From: Antennarius striatus
Lineage: Eukaryota > Chordata > Actinopteri > Lophiiformes > Antennariidae
DNA: 64,000 nucleotides
Direction of reading: 5' to 3'
Assembly: GCF_040054535.1 (NCBI RefSeq)
Contig: NC_090782.1
Coordinates: forward strand, 24,975,501 to 25,039,500
Positions 24,914 to 47,657 of this stretch are shown here, one piece after another (positions within the stretch are counted from its first letter, which is position 1; each line of letters starts with the position of its first letter). The translations under genes and the position numbers were made by a program. The notes below the pieces were generated by a model. That model saw only the letters and a program-made list of their open reading frames with translations. It was not told the origin of the DNA and did no database searches.

Positions 24914-24968
24914 CTGACTGTTGTCTGACTGTTGGCTGACTGTTGTCTGACTGTTGTCTGACTGTTCT
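24914..24968 (+). repeat. five tandem 11-bp repeats in the igfbp1 5' leader
   Basis: The unit CTGACTGTTGT is repeated five times head to tail with one or two changes per copy, ending 44 bp before the start codon. It contains no ATG and so creates no upstream reading frame. Confidence 0.85.
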
Positions 24969-25012
24969 CTGCTTCTTCTCCGCGCTGCTCTACATCCACT
25001 CTCCCGCTCACT

Positions 25013-26564
<1,552 letters not shown>

Positions 26565-26602
26565 GAAGAACCGACCACTGATGGAGAGCTGACCGAAAAA
26601 AG

Positions 26603-26634
26603 GAAGAAGAAGAAGAAGAAGAAGAAGAAGAAGC
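26603..26634 (+). repeat. (GAA)n microsatellite in igfbp1 3' UTR
   Basis: About eleven GAA units lie 40 bp after the stop codon. Confidence 0.9.
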
Positions 26635-27493
26635 CACTGTTTTCCTTTTTGATAGCTGTTTATTTATTGTCCATGGTGGTGTTGAATTCAGGTACACTGT
26701 CATTGCGGGGGCCGAGCGTCCCTTCCTCCCTCCCTCCTCTTCAAACACCCGTCCCAAAGAGAGAAAAATATCTATTTTTGTTTTTCTGAAAAAAGATTTT
26801 GATATTGATGCATTTACTTCTCCTGTCTAGCCTTATTTATTTCCACGTATTTCATTTCATTTGTAATTATTTTATGAGTATTTATATCATTTGTGAGCCT
26901 TATTGTTATATTTTTTATTTTTATGGCTGTATAAAGTGTATATATGTATCTTGGCTCTGAGTAACTCCACTGAGTTGAGCTGGCCCCACCCTGAACGAGT
27001 CGTCTGGAGGTTTCGGGGCAAACCAGGCAGGAACAAAAGCACTGAGTGACCAAATGTCGTTTAGAAGTCTTTCTAAATGTTTCCACGCTTCCTTTCCATG
27101 TTTGTCCTCCGATGTGACACATAATCAACTCAATGCAAAACTGTCCTCAGAAAACACTTCCCATGGTTCCATGGGCTTACAGCTAGCATGACGGGCGGCG
27201 CCCGTGGGCGGCGCCTCTCAGACGGGTAAAATCTACATTAACCTACCTCCGATACTTGAGTGTCTGCTGTCAGTTGTGTTGATGTCATTAAAAACTTGTT
27301 TTGTTTCTCTCTGACCAAGAACACATGACCACAAAGAGCGGGTCAGCGTTAGCGCGCTAACGCGTGATGATTCCGCTACATGCTGCTGTTGTTGGTAGAG
27401 GGAGTTTGTGTTTTGTTCTGTTTTTTCCGTGAGTCGATTCCAAAGTTACTAACTGCTCACTGGTGTATGTATACTTTTGTAATGAGATGTAAT

Positions 27494-27518
27494 AATAAAA
27501 GGTGTTATATTTAATAAA
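27494..27518 (+). terminator. igfbp1: igfbp1 poly(A) signals
   Basis: Two AATAAA hexamers at 27494-27499 and 27513-27518 lie 0.93-0.95 kb after the stop codon at the end of the AT-rich tail. Confidence 0.55.
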
Positions 27519-27535
27519 AACATTAACCTCAGCTA

Positions 27536-27842
27536 TGGGCTCGCTGGCCTTCCTTTCACCTCAGGCGGGTCTATTTAGCGCGTCTATAGGAGGAAGAGTC
27601 GCCTCGCTTATGGAGGTCTGTGCAGATGCTGTCCTGGACCACATGTTCTATCTAAATCGGGCGTGTTTGCGTGCCGTGTTATCATGGCGATCTAAAGTGG
27701 AGGTCCACGTCTAACTTTAGCCGGCCGGCAGGGACATGGAGCTCAGCGCTGCCTTTTGACCCGCGCTCTGTTTGCCTTGGTCGGGCACAGGAATTCTCCT
27801 CCACCTCTGGTGCCCACTGCCAGCCTGCCTGGCACCACCACA
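27536..27842. other. short gap between the convergent igfbp1 and igfbp3 transcripts
   Basis: About 300 bp of moderate GC content separates the predicted 3' ends of the two genes. No coding sequence or repeat is recognised. The exact ends are inferred from poly(A) signals only. Confidence 0.45.
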
Positions 27843-28001
27843 TTTATTTTTAATGCTTTTACAAATTGAACCTTTGCTTCCGTCCTTATTGACGCATTCC
27901 GAGCTCGACGGGTGCTCGCTTGCATTGGAGGACTCCGGTGCGAAGGAAGTCAATGATAACAAAAAAAATAAAAGTCTCTTTAAACGTGTTCACTTTTTAT
28001 T
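27843..28001 (-). terminator. igfbp3: candidate igfbp3 poly(A) signals
   Basis: On the minus strand AATAAA occurs at 28001-27996 and again at 27848-27843. They are the first canonical signals I found downstream of the igfbp3 stop codon, implying a 3' UTR of about 2.8-2.9 kb. Confidence 0.45.
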
Positions 28002-28591
28002 TTAAAAAACAACAACAACAACAACAGAGATATTAAATACAAATTATACTCAGATTTTCTCCAAGAAAATAATCGCTGTGTGATTTCTAGTTCAGAATCA
28101 AAAAAACAAAACAAAAACTCTTTGAAGGATAAACTCGATAAAGAAAATACATTTACCCGTGAACAGAGAGATTCTTAACGTGACCAGCAGGGAAAAAATT
28201 AAACAATCAAAAGTGACGGAAGTGTGACCCTGGCTCCGCGTGAACGGACTGAGACGGGATGGCGAGGCGTGCATGGAGAGACTTATTGAGAGGTGACAGG
28301 TTCATGGGTCTTAAACTGAAGACCAGAGACCTGAGTGACCGATTTCGCCCCGAAACGAAACTCGCCTGCTGGGCGACAGAACGAATATTACAAAATAAAA
28401 CATTCCTTAGTGATTATAATCCCCAAAATACACTGAATCATATAGACTTTGCTGTGCAATAGGTGAGAATTGTAAGAAAACCTAGTTTGGATCAGCTTAT
28501 AATTCTTTCTTAGATAAATAATTTTCATTTTTTTAAGTACTGTACATGATGTCTAATCAGACACGTAGCTGGCCAGGAAATAATAATTATA

Positions 28592-28592
<1 letters not shown>

Positions 28593-28664
<72 letters not shown>
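28593..28664. repeat. (TA)n microsatellite
   Basis: A TA array of about 72 bp with one GT interruption near its left end. It is self-complementary and lies inside the inferred igfbp3 3' UTR. Confidence 0.95.
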
Positions 28665-28669
<5 letters not shown>

Positions 28670-30759
28670 GACACACAAATAGTAAGGAGGGAGTAGCTTA
28701 GACATATCTCTATGTGTTCCTCCCCTTACATCAAGTCTCTGAGCAGATGGACGTAGCACCAACAGGCCGGTTGTAAGTCGCTTCTGTTTGCAAAGGACAG
28801 TCTACAGCTGATTCCGCGCCACCGAGCGACCAGGCAAGCGTTCCCCCGTCGACGCTCCCTCAGCTTTTCAAGTCTTTACACAGGATGTGGAACAGCATCG
28901 GGCAGGAAGCTCCTCCCTCTCACCCCCTACCACTTGCGTGAATGCGTATTTGGTGCCGTGTCCACCTCGTGGAGATTTGTTGGCGTACGATCATACGAGC
29001 ATTTCTCAAACAAACAAACAGTGACAACAAGAGAGAAAATAGTTGCCCTGAATGGAAAGCGTCTTTTACAGGAGGGGGCTTTCAGAAGTCCTGGTGTCGC
29101 TTGTTTTCCTCCCCCTCCCTGGGTTATTATTGTTTTCTTACAGTATCGCGCTGTTTCATCTGACATTACCTCCGAGGAAAGGCATGCCGATGCAGAAAGG
29201 TCCAATTGTCTTTAACTGCATGCATGACGGGTAGCGGCGCAGCTAAAGTGCTTTAAGTGCTTGTGCTTGAAGCGTAAGGGTTTGGGTGTGCGGGGTGTTG
29301 GGTTGGGGGGCAGCTGGTCACACCAGGCTTTTCCCAATTTTTTTGTAAAAAGCTGACACCAGGTTGTACCGCTGACAGGAGGCAGACGAGGGGGGGGTAG
29401 CGGGGCAGGTTCTGGGACGGCATCAGGCACCCAGACAAAGGTGAGGCTTCAGACCTTGGCGCTGGTACCACACGGGGTAAAACCAGGGGCCGGATCTGTT
29501 CAGGGACTCATCTACCGGGACATGAGCCCCTCCGTTAGTACTCCACCAAGAATCTGCTGTTTGAGTATTAAATATGCGCTCTCTGTTAGCTTGACTCAGG
29601 AAACCACCTCTCCATGGGATATACCATGCGCATTCGCACATTAGCACTTGTAAAAAACCTCAATCACAGTTTTTATGAACTGCCAAACCGTCCAATAGAG
29701 TCTCCATCGCTCTAGGACTGACATTATTGCTAGATGGGACTGGTTAGCTTGTAGCTTCTCACAAGATCAATGTGGTTGGGGACAGACGGTTAGCATCATA
29801 TCTGTGTTTGCGTAGCTTGTTACTACAGTAGTGAGAGCCTGAACACGGGTGTGTTGTTATCAGAATGAAAGAGTTTGCTGACACCAGAGGGGTGGTTTTA
29901 GGACTTCCTCTTGGAGAGAGTCACCCTCCGTGTGGCTGCTAGCGAGCGAGGCTAATTCTAATGTTTCAGAGCAGGATTGATGAGTATTTGATACTGAAAG
30001 GCAGATTTCTGGTGGAGCAAGACTGTGGCTGGCGGAGGGGTCGACTTTTAAGGCACTTGATCTGCCTCCATTCCTTCCAGGTAGGAGGTTGAGGGAACAG
30101 CCAGAGGCAGCAAAGAGGGCCCTCGGTGGCCATTGTGCTGGATAAGAAGTCAAAGCCCTGCTATCCCATAATGCCTCACTTCAAAATGCACCCCGAGCCA
30201 CATGGCGTTGTGTTCTGAATTGTTAACCGGGGGATGTCGGAACCGAACTTCGTGACACACAGTATTTACACTATGAGGAGAGCACACGCTCACGTCATGC
30301 ACAGACATGCAGGTGTGCACAGATGTGTGCGCACGCACAAACACACACGCAGGTTAACACACAGACGGGAACACACAATAGAAACGGTGTTGGTGTTGTC
30401 GGGTCACAGTCACAAACAAGTCCTCTTTAAAGCGAGTGGAAAAGTCCCTCCTTTCTCTAAAAGGATAGTGCAGATGGTCGATTCTCTCTCTCTTCCCCTG
30501 CTTTTAAAGGAAGGACAGAGGATACCTAAACAGGACGGAAAGCTGTGATGGACAGGAGGCTTAGCTCCGCCCTTCCCCTCCCCCCTTGTTCTCGCCGAAA
30601 CCCTCCAACAGAAACGAGACCCAATGTCGACGGTCCAGAGCCCTTTCAAATGTTTGCATGAAACTATAAGCAAGAGCAAAGTAGGCTCTCTCTCTCTTTC
30701 CTCCCCTCCCCTCATTCTCTGTCCTCCTCTCTCCGTCCACTGGGCGTCCCTCCGTCCTC

Positions 30760-39473
<8,714 letters not shown>

Positions 39474-39601
39474 CGTGCCGGCTGAAGCTGGTCACAAAGG
39501 AGCGGTGTGCGGGTTGTCGCTGGGGCTTAAAGGGACTCTCTGTGACGCAGCGGGCCGGTTAGCCTTCTCCATCTGTGTTTTCTTTTACGCGAACTTCTCG
39601 T

Positions 39602-39607
39602 TTTATA
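39602..39607 (-). promoter_or_regulatory. igfbp3: TATA box of igfbp3
   Basis: On the minus strand CTGTATAAAACG contains TATAAA, about 130 bp ahead of the start codon. Transcription would start near 39575, leaving a leader of about 100 nt. Confidence 0.65.
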
Positions 39608-42288
39608 CAGGCGGGGAAAAAAAAGAGCCAACAAGTCACACCCTCCTCTGTATGAATAATGTAAACGGAGAGCCCCGACATGAGGGACCACTGCGTCCAG
39701 CCCGGATCACCGAGCCGCTCCAGCGCGCAGCTCCGTTAATCTCTCTAATGATTCACAGACGCTTCATCTGCTGCGTTCAGGAACCTCCTTGTTCGCAAAC
39801 GTGTTGTTATTTACGCGCCATTTGTCACACAGAACGGACGGCTGGAACGCGGTTTCCTGAGTGTGCGTGGGGTTACGTTTCACGTTGGGGGAACAGAAAT
39901 ATTTAGTGTGATGCAGATTTCCACCAGAGAGAGAAAGCAGCAGCAGAGAAGGTCGCTTCTGTTTTGGCTGCTCCCAAACCCTCGGTGGGGGGTGGGGGGG
40001 TCACACCGCTGGCCACATCCCCTGCTGGCATCGCTGGTATGTGCGCGCATACCGCTGCCCCCCTCCAAAAAAAGCGCAGTGCTGATAAAACATTCCTCTG
40101 GGCAGGTGCGTAGGTGGCCTCAAACCGTTTCTCCTTTACGCACAACCTCAGCATCCCAGTGGAAGCTGCAGCGCTCAATCAGAGCCCCCACCACACACAC
40201 ACACACACGGACTCACCTTTCACATACCCCCCCCTCCCTTAGCAGACCTGGCAACTCCACTCAAGCCCTACCGCCAAGCACGCAGACCCCCCCCCCCCGC
40301 GCCTGTACCTTCTACCTCACCGGATTTCAAATTATTAGAAAGAAAATGTTCAGATTCTGCAGCCTCAGCATCGCAACCCCCCCCCCCCTGTCCAGCATAT
40401 CCTCTTCTGCAATAACAAACGCGGGAGGGGGGCACACGCTGAGAAAATAAAGCAATCAGTATCGCCCATTGTGTGATTTCTACCACAGAAGCAGAAAAAC
40501 TGTTGAGACTGCATTATGAAAAACAAGCAGCGGTAAGGAAACACCCCCAGGACCCCCCCCCCCCCAGAATGTCTCCAGCCAAGATTAGTTTTCTTATTAT
40601 TTGATGTTTTTGCTCCTTCTGCATTTATTTGGAGTCTGACTTGAGTCGCTCCAGGTCCTGGTTTCCCTGGAGGAACCTGAAACCGAAGCAGCTCCAGACG
40701 GACCGGGTTCCTCTCCGGCCTCCAGGTCGGGTCGACGGGTCGGAACACAACCACCTCCTGTCCCTCACATGGACCCGGATCAGTTTGCTTCTGGACAGTG
40801 TGGGTATGAAGTTAAAAAAGAAGAAGCACACCCCCCACCCCCACCCCGGCACCTGCTCTGTATGGCGTTTAGATACCTGTTGAAGAGGAAGCTCACCTCT
40901 GATTGGTCGTACGTCCACCAGGAAGTAACGGCTTCGGCATCTTCCTCCTGATGAGGGGGAAAAAGATGGGTCACTTCCTGTTTTCTATCCAATCAGGCGA
41001 CAGTTTCAGGGTTAGAAAGTCAGAAATATGATTATTAAATTAAATCATCTTTAATGATAAGATTTTCAGATCCCACCCACTTCCTGTTTGTTTTTTTGTA
41101 GCTTCCATTCCTCGTCTCTTGTGATTGGAGGAAATTTTGATTCTCCTGTTTTTAATCTTTGCTTCAGCGCCTCCATCGGCATTCCTCCAATGCATTCCCA
41201 CAATGCATCATATTTCAGGCTTCTCTTTGTTGGTTTGTGCTGAACGTCTAACGCCCTCGAGGGCGTGTTGTTTAAAACGGCGTCCAGTAAACAACAAAAT
41301 AACACAGGAAAAAACAATTATTTGCTTTCTGTGTTATAAGGGGGCGGAGCTTGTCCTTTTAGCAGGTCTAGCTTCTCAATAATTGATTCAGTTGAGGGTA
41401 AACGCATAAAAAAAAACTCCATCGACTGCAGTTCAAGTTAAGTTTATCGAGTCGTTTGATTTCCACCACTAATGGTTGTGATGATGCTAAAAATCTTTGC
41501 AATGACTTCATTTTCTGCTCCACGAAATCATGTTAACGTCTGTACAACAAAACCCAAATGTTTTAAGACGGTCGGGTTTGTGTCGCCGCTGCAAAACTGA
41601 GGACTCAGAATAGAGTCAGGGAACATTAAATGACTAAATTGTGAGACTTGTCCAAGCTCACCAACAGGCCACAGATAAAGTGACGATCCAATAATGGTCA
41701 GAAACAGATCTTCCCCCAAGACTAAAAACTTTTTTTTTAAAAATAAAATCAACACAAAAACCAACGGACCTATCAGATCTCAATTACCTGCATGAGCACC
41801 GACAGCTCCACCGTCCGAACAGCCCCACCGTCACCGGCCCCGCAGCACTCACGCAAAGGAAAGGACAATTCAAAACATTCTAAAAGTTAGCAGTACTGCT
41901 GCCACAGTCCAGAATATTGTCTTGGGGGAAAAGTAAATACAAGTCTAGAATAAATACAAGGACTTCAAATGGGCATAATAACCTAAGAAACTAAATGGAA
42001 CAAAATAAAACAATGGAAACAAAACAGCAAAAAGACGACTTATAGCAGCATGTGCAGCAATCAACTCCTGAGCCAGAAAGGAAGCATGGTAACAGATTAC
42101 ACCAAGTCCTGGCTGATTCCTGCTACCAAACTCTGGTGGCTGAGGAGGGACAGTCTTTACCCGTCACATTCGGCTCATTTTATGCCAACGCCACCGTCTT
42201 GGTTTCTTGGTTTTATACGAATTCCATCTTAATGAAATGAGGTAAACTAGCCCACGGCCGTACGTAGAGTACCCTCTTTGGGAATACA

Positions 42289-42426
42289 GTAATCCGTCGC
42301 ACATTCTCACATCAACGCACGCGACTTCACCTCATCGCGGATTTCTAGTCGGCAGTCACGTGATACCGTACACGCATTCTATTGGCTGACGGCATCCAGA
42401 AGTACGCTACGTTCTGTGAGTCTCGG
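42289..42426 (+). repeat. dispersed repeat, copy 2
   Basis: This is the partner of the copy at 3807-3940, in the same orientation. It begins GTAATCCGTCGCACATT and ends GTGAGTCTCGG. Differences are scattered point changes, so the copies are old. Confidence 0.65.
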
Positions 42427-45400
42427 ACTTCCATGAGACAAAAAACAGACATTTCAAAGCACTTTAACAGACAGAAAACCCCAACTGAACCCTCCAGAGC
42501 ATTGGTGACAGTGGTGGGGAAAAACTCCCTCGTTGAGGAAGAAACTCCGGGCAGAACCCAGACTCTTTTGGTTGGGTGGAAAATAAATAAAAGGAAGACA
42601 AGAACAGGGTAAGAGAGAGAGAGACAGAGAGAGAGTGGCAGATAGGCCAGACAGTCAGTGTTGCTTGATTTTTACTCGTTTGTAGATGTTTTAGCCTCGT
42701 AGAGATGCGTCAGGCGGTGTGAACGGGGATTTATGGAGTTCAAGATCTACAGTTGTTCGAATTTGTCTTTACGATTCTGTTGGGTTGTTTTTTTTTACAC
42801 AGATAGGAAACATGTGACTGTCAAATTTAAATTTTATGTGTTTTCCATGTTGGACAATCCTAAAAGTTTCCACATATAGTTCATTTTCTTGGAAAGATCA
42901 CGCTTTCTCTGGCGATGACGGCTTTTATTTAAATCTGTTAAATGATTTATGTTTCTTCGTATCGCGGAACGCCGTACGGTAACGTTCTCTTCCTGTTTTA
43001 TCTGTTTCTAATAAATGGGTGGAATGAACACGGCCTTCAGGCCACAGTTAGAGAAACATCTGGAGACGACAAAATAAGACGTTAAGACCCTGAAAGGTGA
43101 AGAGAAAACCTAGAAAATAAAGTCGCTTCAGGTTTTTAATGGAAGCAGCTACATGTGGGGGCAAAGCAAAGCTGCCAGGCGAGGTTCTGATCAGTTCGCG
43201 GTCGAGTCTCTGCGTTTGTTATGGCTTTGGTTGGATATGCCTGGCAGCTCCTGGGAGGAGGTCCGAGTACGAGGCTCAGGATTCGACCACGTGAATTCAT
43301 TTTCATATTAAAAAGACATTTGAAGATCACAGTTTGGCAGCGTTTTAGCACTGTCTGAGGAATTATATCCATCCGTTTCCAGAAAGAACAAACCAGGACC
43401 AAAACAAAGAGGAAGAATGCGAATTCTGTTTTCAGCGTTCCCATGAGTCTTTTAAAATATAGAAATTATTTCCACACAACTTCAGATTCATAAACAATGT
43501 TTGACGATCCTCCAGAATGCATGGCTGAAAGCACCAACAGATGGATGATGGAAGACATTCAGATGCTTAAAACTTGAGAAGAAGTTTGAGTCTGTGCTCC
43601 ATGTATCCCATCAGCCACTGGTGCAGCCCACTGGGTCTGCTTCTGGCCAATAAGAAGTGCACATTGGAGTCAGATCTGGATCCCAGTAGCAGTCAGGAAC
43701 TGTTGGATAGATACTAGAACTGATTCAGATAGTATCTGAAACCAATTTGTTGTCACATCTAATGTTCCTGATCCAGATCCAGAAGAAAAACCGCATGGGT
43801 GAGACCAAACTAACAACTAAAACCAATGTGATCAAGATTAAAGGGGCAAGATTTTCATCATCCAGGAGTCACATGATGATGGTGGACCTATCAGAGTGAT
43901 ATATACAGGAACATCAACGCATCACAAAGCGTCATAATTCCTTGAATGCAGAGAATGAAGAGCTAGGTGAGCGTGGTCCTTCTGAGATGATCTGGTTAGA
44001 TTAATGCCACACCCACATGCGCATACAAGAAACAGTCAAGTACAAAGAGTCTTTAGGTCACCCCCCTCCCCTGACCTCCCCAACCAGGTGGAGGCGGAAG
44101 GTGCCAATTGAAGAGTTGAAGCGGAATCAAGGCCAGATCTTGCTTGGCACTCTCAGGTTGACCAACGCAAGGGACACTTTCCTGAGAGCAAAGCTAATTC
44201 CAGATCGCTAAGAGGATCAGTTTCCCTTCCTGTCCTAGCACACATACCCAGCTAGCGCCGCTTGGAAGCCTTCGGGTTCGCCGCTCGCCAAGGCACAGCG
44301 GCGTCAAACGCTTCCCCCCACGCTTTCCAAAAGCCACTGGTGCCTGCAGCATTGGACCGGATCAGAGAGCGTTTGACTGCAAAGGCAAAGTCCTCACTAA
44401 GAGGATTGAGATCTTAAACCTAACCCACACAAAGGCCAACGGTAACCAGGTAAGAGCCAGCAGCGCAGATCATGAGGGTGATTCATCAGGGAACCAATCA
44501 GGATTGAGATGAAACTACTGGGGATAGGAAAGCATGAAGTGGCGGGGGACACAGTCAGATCTTGGAAGACGAGGTTTCTACGGAATTAGTGATGTCACTT
44601 CCTGAGCCTGGGTGCGTTCTGGTCGACGGATCCTTTAGAAGAACCCACGAATGGAAGCTCAGGGTAGAAAGATGAGAGAGGAAGTGAAGTCATTGGTGAA
44701 AGCTGATGGTTCAACCCAATGTCAAGCAAAAGGGAACTTTCTGGTGTCTTTAAACGCCGTCTCCACTCTCTGATTTTATGGAGACTATTCCCGATTCCTT
44801 TCCTCACCGCTCTGGACCTGTGTCCCGATTTAACTTGAAAATGAAAATCAGAAGCAGAAAGGCAACTATTTCATCTGCTTCATGTCACTTAACACCGATA
44901 TCACAAAAAGAAATTGCTGAAGTATTACCGCAAGTCCTGGATGGTGGGCGTTCTGCCAGCCAACATTTGCGGCGTGGCTTCGACTTTGTTTGGGCGAATT
45001 AATTAATCGATTATCACGACATTCTTTCTGCTTTGACGGAAAAGCAAAGGGAGCTCATGGATTTGAAATCAAAAGGGAAAAGCTAAATAAACACCTCGTC
45101 TGTCTTCCTGGCTGATAAAGAGACAGGTGTTAGCAAGCGCTGCCAAGAAGGCCAGAGCACAGCCCATTACGTATGAATGTAAGCCCTGTGTATCTTGACA
45201 CATGTTGGAGCCTGACCTGACGCTGAGCAGGTGTGTGTACCAGCGCCGGCTAAAAGGCAGAATGTCCTGCACACCAGCTGCAGAATGGCTGCGGCTGAGA
45301 CCTGCCGCATGTTAAACCCGGGTGCCTGACGCGCTGTTTGGATTGCGGGTGACTGATTGGGTCGTGATGTGGAGCCCTTCCACCACGTTAGCACTCAGGC

Positions 45401-47593
45401 GGCTAACAGCTGCTCCGAGCAGCACCCAGATGTGTCTTAATGGACGGTGGACGTGTGGACGGGCTGACAGGCTGTATAGGAAAATGTAGATGTGGCCGTG
45501 ATGTTCGACATGTATGACGGCACCTGGAGAAGCCTTTCAGACCCAATCCGCTGCTAAAGGTCCAGGTTAGGGCTTTAGGAGGATTTAGAAATGGAATACA
45601 ATACCAGCAGGAATGGAATACAATATTTATAATTATGTTATTAGCATATAATCTCATGAAGATAAGGAATGATGGCGTTCAGCCTGCAGTGGCCACTACA
45701 TCTTAAATACCGGACTTATAAATCAGAACTCAGGTTATATTACCTGGGCTACAGACACATTTTCCATTTTGTCTCATCTTTATTAAGTAAATTCTGCAAA
45801 TTCCAAAAGACTAAAGTCGTGTTCAACTGACGGCAAAAAAGTTCTGCAATCGTCTACTTGGGGTTTTTTTTTCTTCTATTTTTTAAAAAAATCTGCAAAA
45901 ACAACTGCAGTGTGCATACCAGTTGGCAGTGTAATGATAAAAACATCTTTTAGTAATGATAAAAACATCTTTTAGTTATCAACAACTGAATCAATCCATA
46001 ATTCTGTTGGCAGGTGGAAGAAGATGTCACCGACATTAAACTTCTCAAAACCGCTCCTGTCAGGTAGTCCAGGTTTATCCAAACCAAAATCAGAATAAAG
46101 GCTCGTTTACACTATACGACGCTAACATCGACGTGGACGCACTTCCACGCATCCTTTAGTTTCCAGCAGAGGGCAGCGAGGAGTCAAAGGTTACGGCTTT
46201 TTAACAGCGACCAACACGGCGTGGGCAGAAGGGGTTTTTGTTTACCCGTCAATGAGGCAACATCACACACCTGTTTGCTCCGCCTCCGTGGCGACAGCGG
46301 AGGTGGTAACCGTGCCGACAGCACACCTTTGTGATCTCTTTAAAATATGTTTGAGCATCACATACCCTTTTATTAACCGATTGTTTGAGGCTACCTACTT
46401 CTTGCTTACCGCGTCCTTCCATAAATGCCCTGCCCTTCGCATCGGCGATCCGTCAAGGGGCACGTTGAGCTCTGCAGACAGTTTAAGTGAAGCGATAGAG
46501 TGAGAGTGCGTGGGGGGGGGGGAGAGAAATTAATGGTTCCCCCCCCCCCGTCCCTGCTTATCGCGGTGGTGATGGGGGTGGGGGTGGCAGTAAAGTAGGC
46601 TGGTAAAGTAAATACTCCTCGCTCCTCTGGCAGCAATGGAAAAAGAGAGAAGAATGAAAATGTAATCTCACCCCAGCTTTTAAATCTGTCTCCCCTGCAG
46701 GGGTGGGGGCGGGGCGGGGGTCAACACAGTTCCCATCAAATGGCAGATTAATGCTGTGTGACTCATGCGTGGTCACATCCCGGTCCTCCGGTGCTGCTGG
46801 GAAGGCTGTGTGGGAGTCGGATGGCCAGGGGGGAGACGGGAGGAACAGATCGGGCGAGTATCGGATGGTCGGATTTGTAGGAAGAGTAGCGGGAGAGCAA
46901 TGATCAAGATTTGAAGCCAAAGCAATATGGCCGCCGGGGCGGGCATCCCTATAGGCCAACTGCCCCCCGTCAGAAGCTGCTAACGGCGAAGAATGTCCGG
47001 AAGCCTCGCGACACAAAGATGAAAAGATGAGATGAAACCGTGAAAAGACGCGAAAAGTGAAAGCTCTGTTTGCCATCAATGAGGTTTCGATTGATTCGTT
47101 CGATCAGCAGGTACTTTGTCTACATGATGATGTCACCGTCCCTCTCTCCTGGTGGAGGGAAAGAAAATCATTTCCTTATTTGCTTGATGGGCAAAGACGG
47201 ATTTTAGGACGTGTCCTCTTGAGAATTCCATCCTCATCCAGTCGTCGATCACCCCCCCCACCACCACCACCAATGTATTTGAATAAGCGCACTTCAAAAA
47301 GTCTCACGCTGTCACCAACTCCAGCCACTACCTGTCAATCAAGCACCCAACCAATCACAGAGCATCTGCCAGAAGGAATCACGTGAACAACATGGCGTAA
47401 GGCATCTGACGTCGAATCTCCAGTCTTCTCTCCTCGGAAACACCTCGTACGCGTCGGATTCGTATAGTCCGACGTATGTTTGCCTCGACCGACTGCGAAA
47501 TTCCTCACGTCAGCTGTACTTCTCGCACAAAATATTTGGGAGCTACTCGACACGATGAAGACTAGAAAGTAAGCAAGACCCAGAGAGAAAACA

Positions 47594-47596
<3 letters not shown>

Positions 47597-47654
<58 letters not shown>
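47597..47654 (+). repeat. (CA)n microsatellite
   Basis: A CA array of about 58 bp. Confidence 0.95.

Positions 47655-47657
<3 letters not shown>

Larger units (their letters stand above)
26565..27535 (+). other. igfbp1: igfbp1 3' UTR
   Basis: An AT-rich, non-coding tail about 0.95 kb long follows the stop codon. It begins with a (GAA)n tract and contains at least four ATTTA pentamers (near 26664, 26813, 26833 and 26880), including TTATTTATT, which is typical of unstable mRNAs. Candidate poly(A) signals are ATTAAA at 27287 and AATAAA at 27494 and 27513. The last pair is the most likely end. Confidence 0.6.
27843..30759 (-). other. igfbp3: inferred igfbp3 3' UTR
   Basis: No open frame of note continues after the igfbp3 stop, and no canonical poly(A) signal was found on the minus strand until about 28.0 kb. 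The interval contains a (TA)n array and otherwise AT-rich unique sequence. Human IGFBP3 also has a long 3' UTR. A shorter transcript using a non-canonical signal is possible. Confidence 0.4.

Noticed and set aside
46558..47079. 173-codon minus-strand frame
   Set aside because: Its start is homopolymer- and proline-rich, with no recognisable domain, signal or splice partner. Likely chance.
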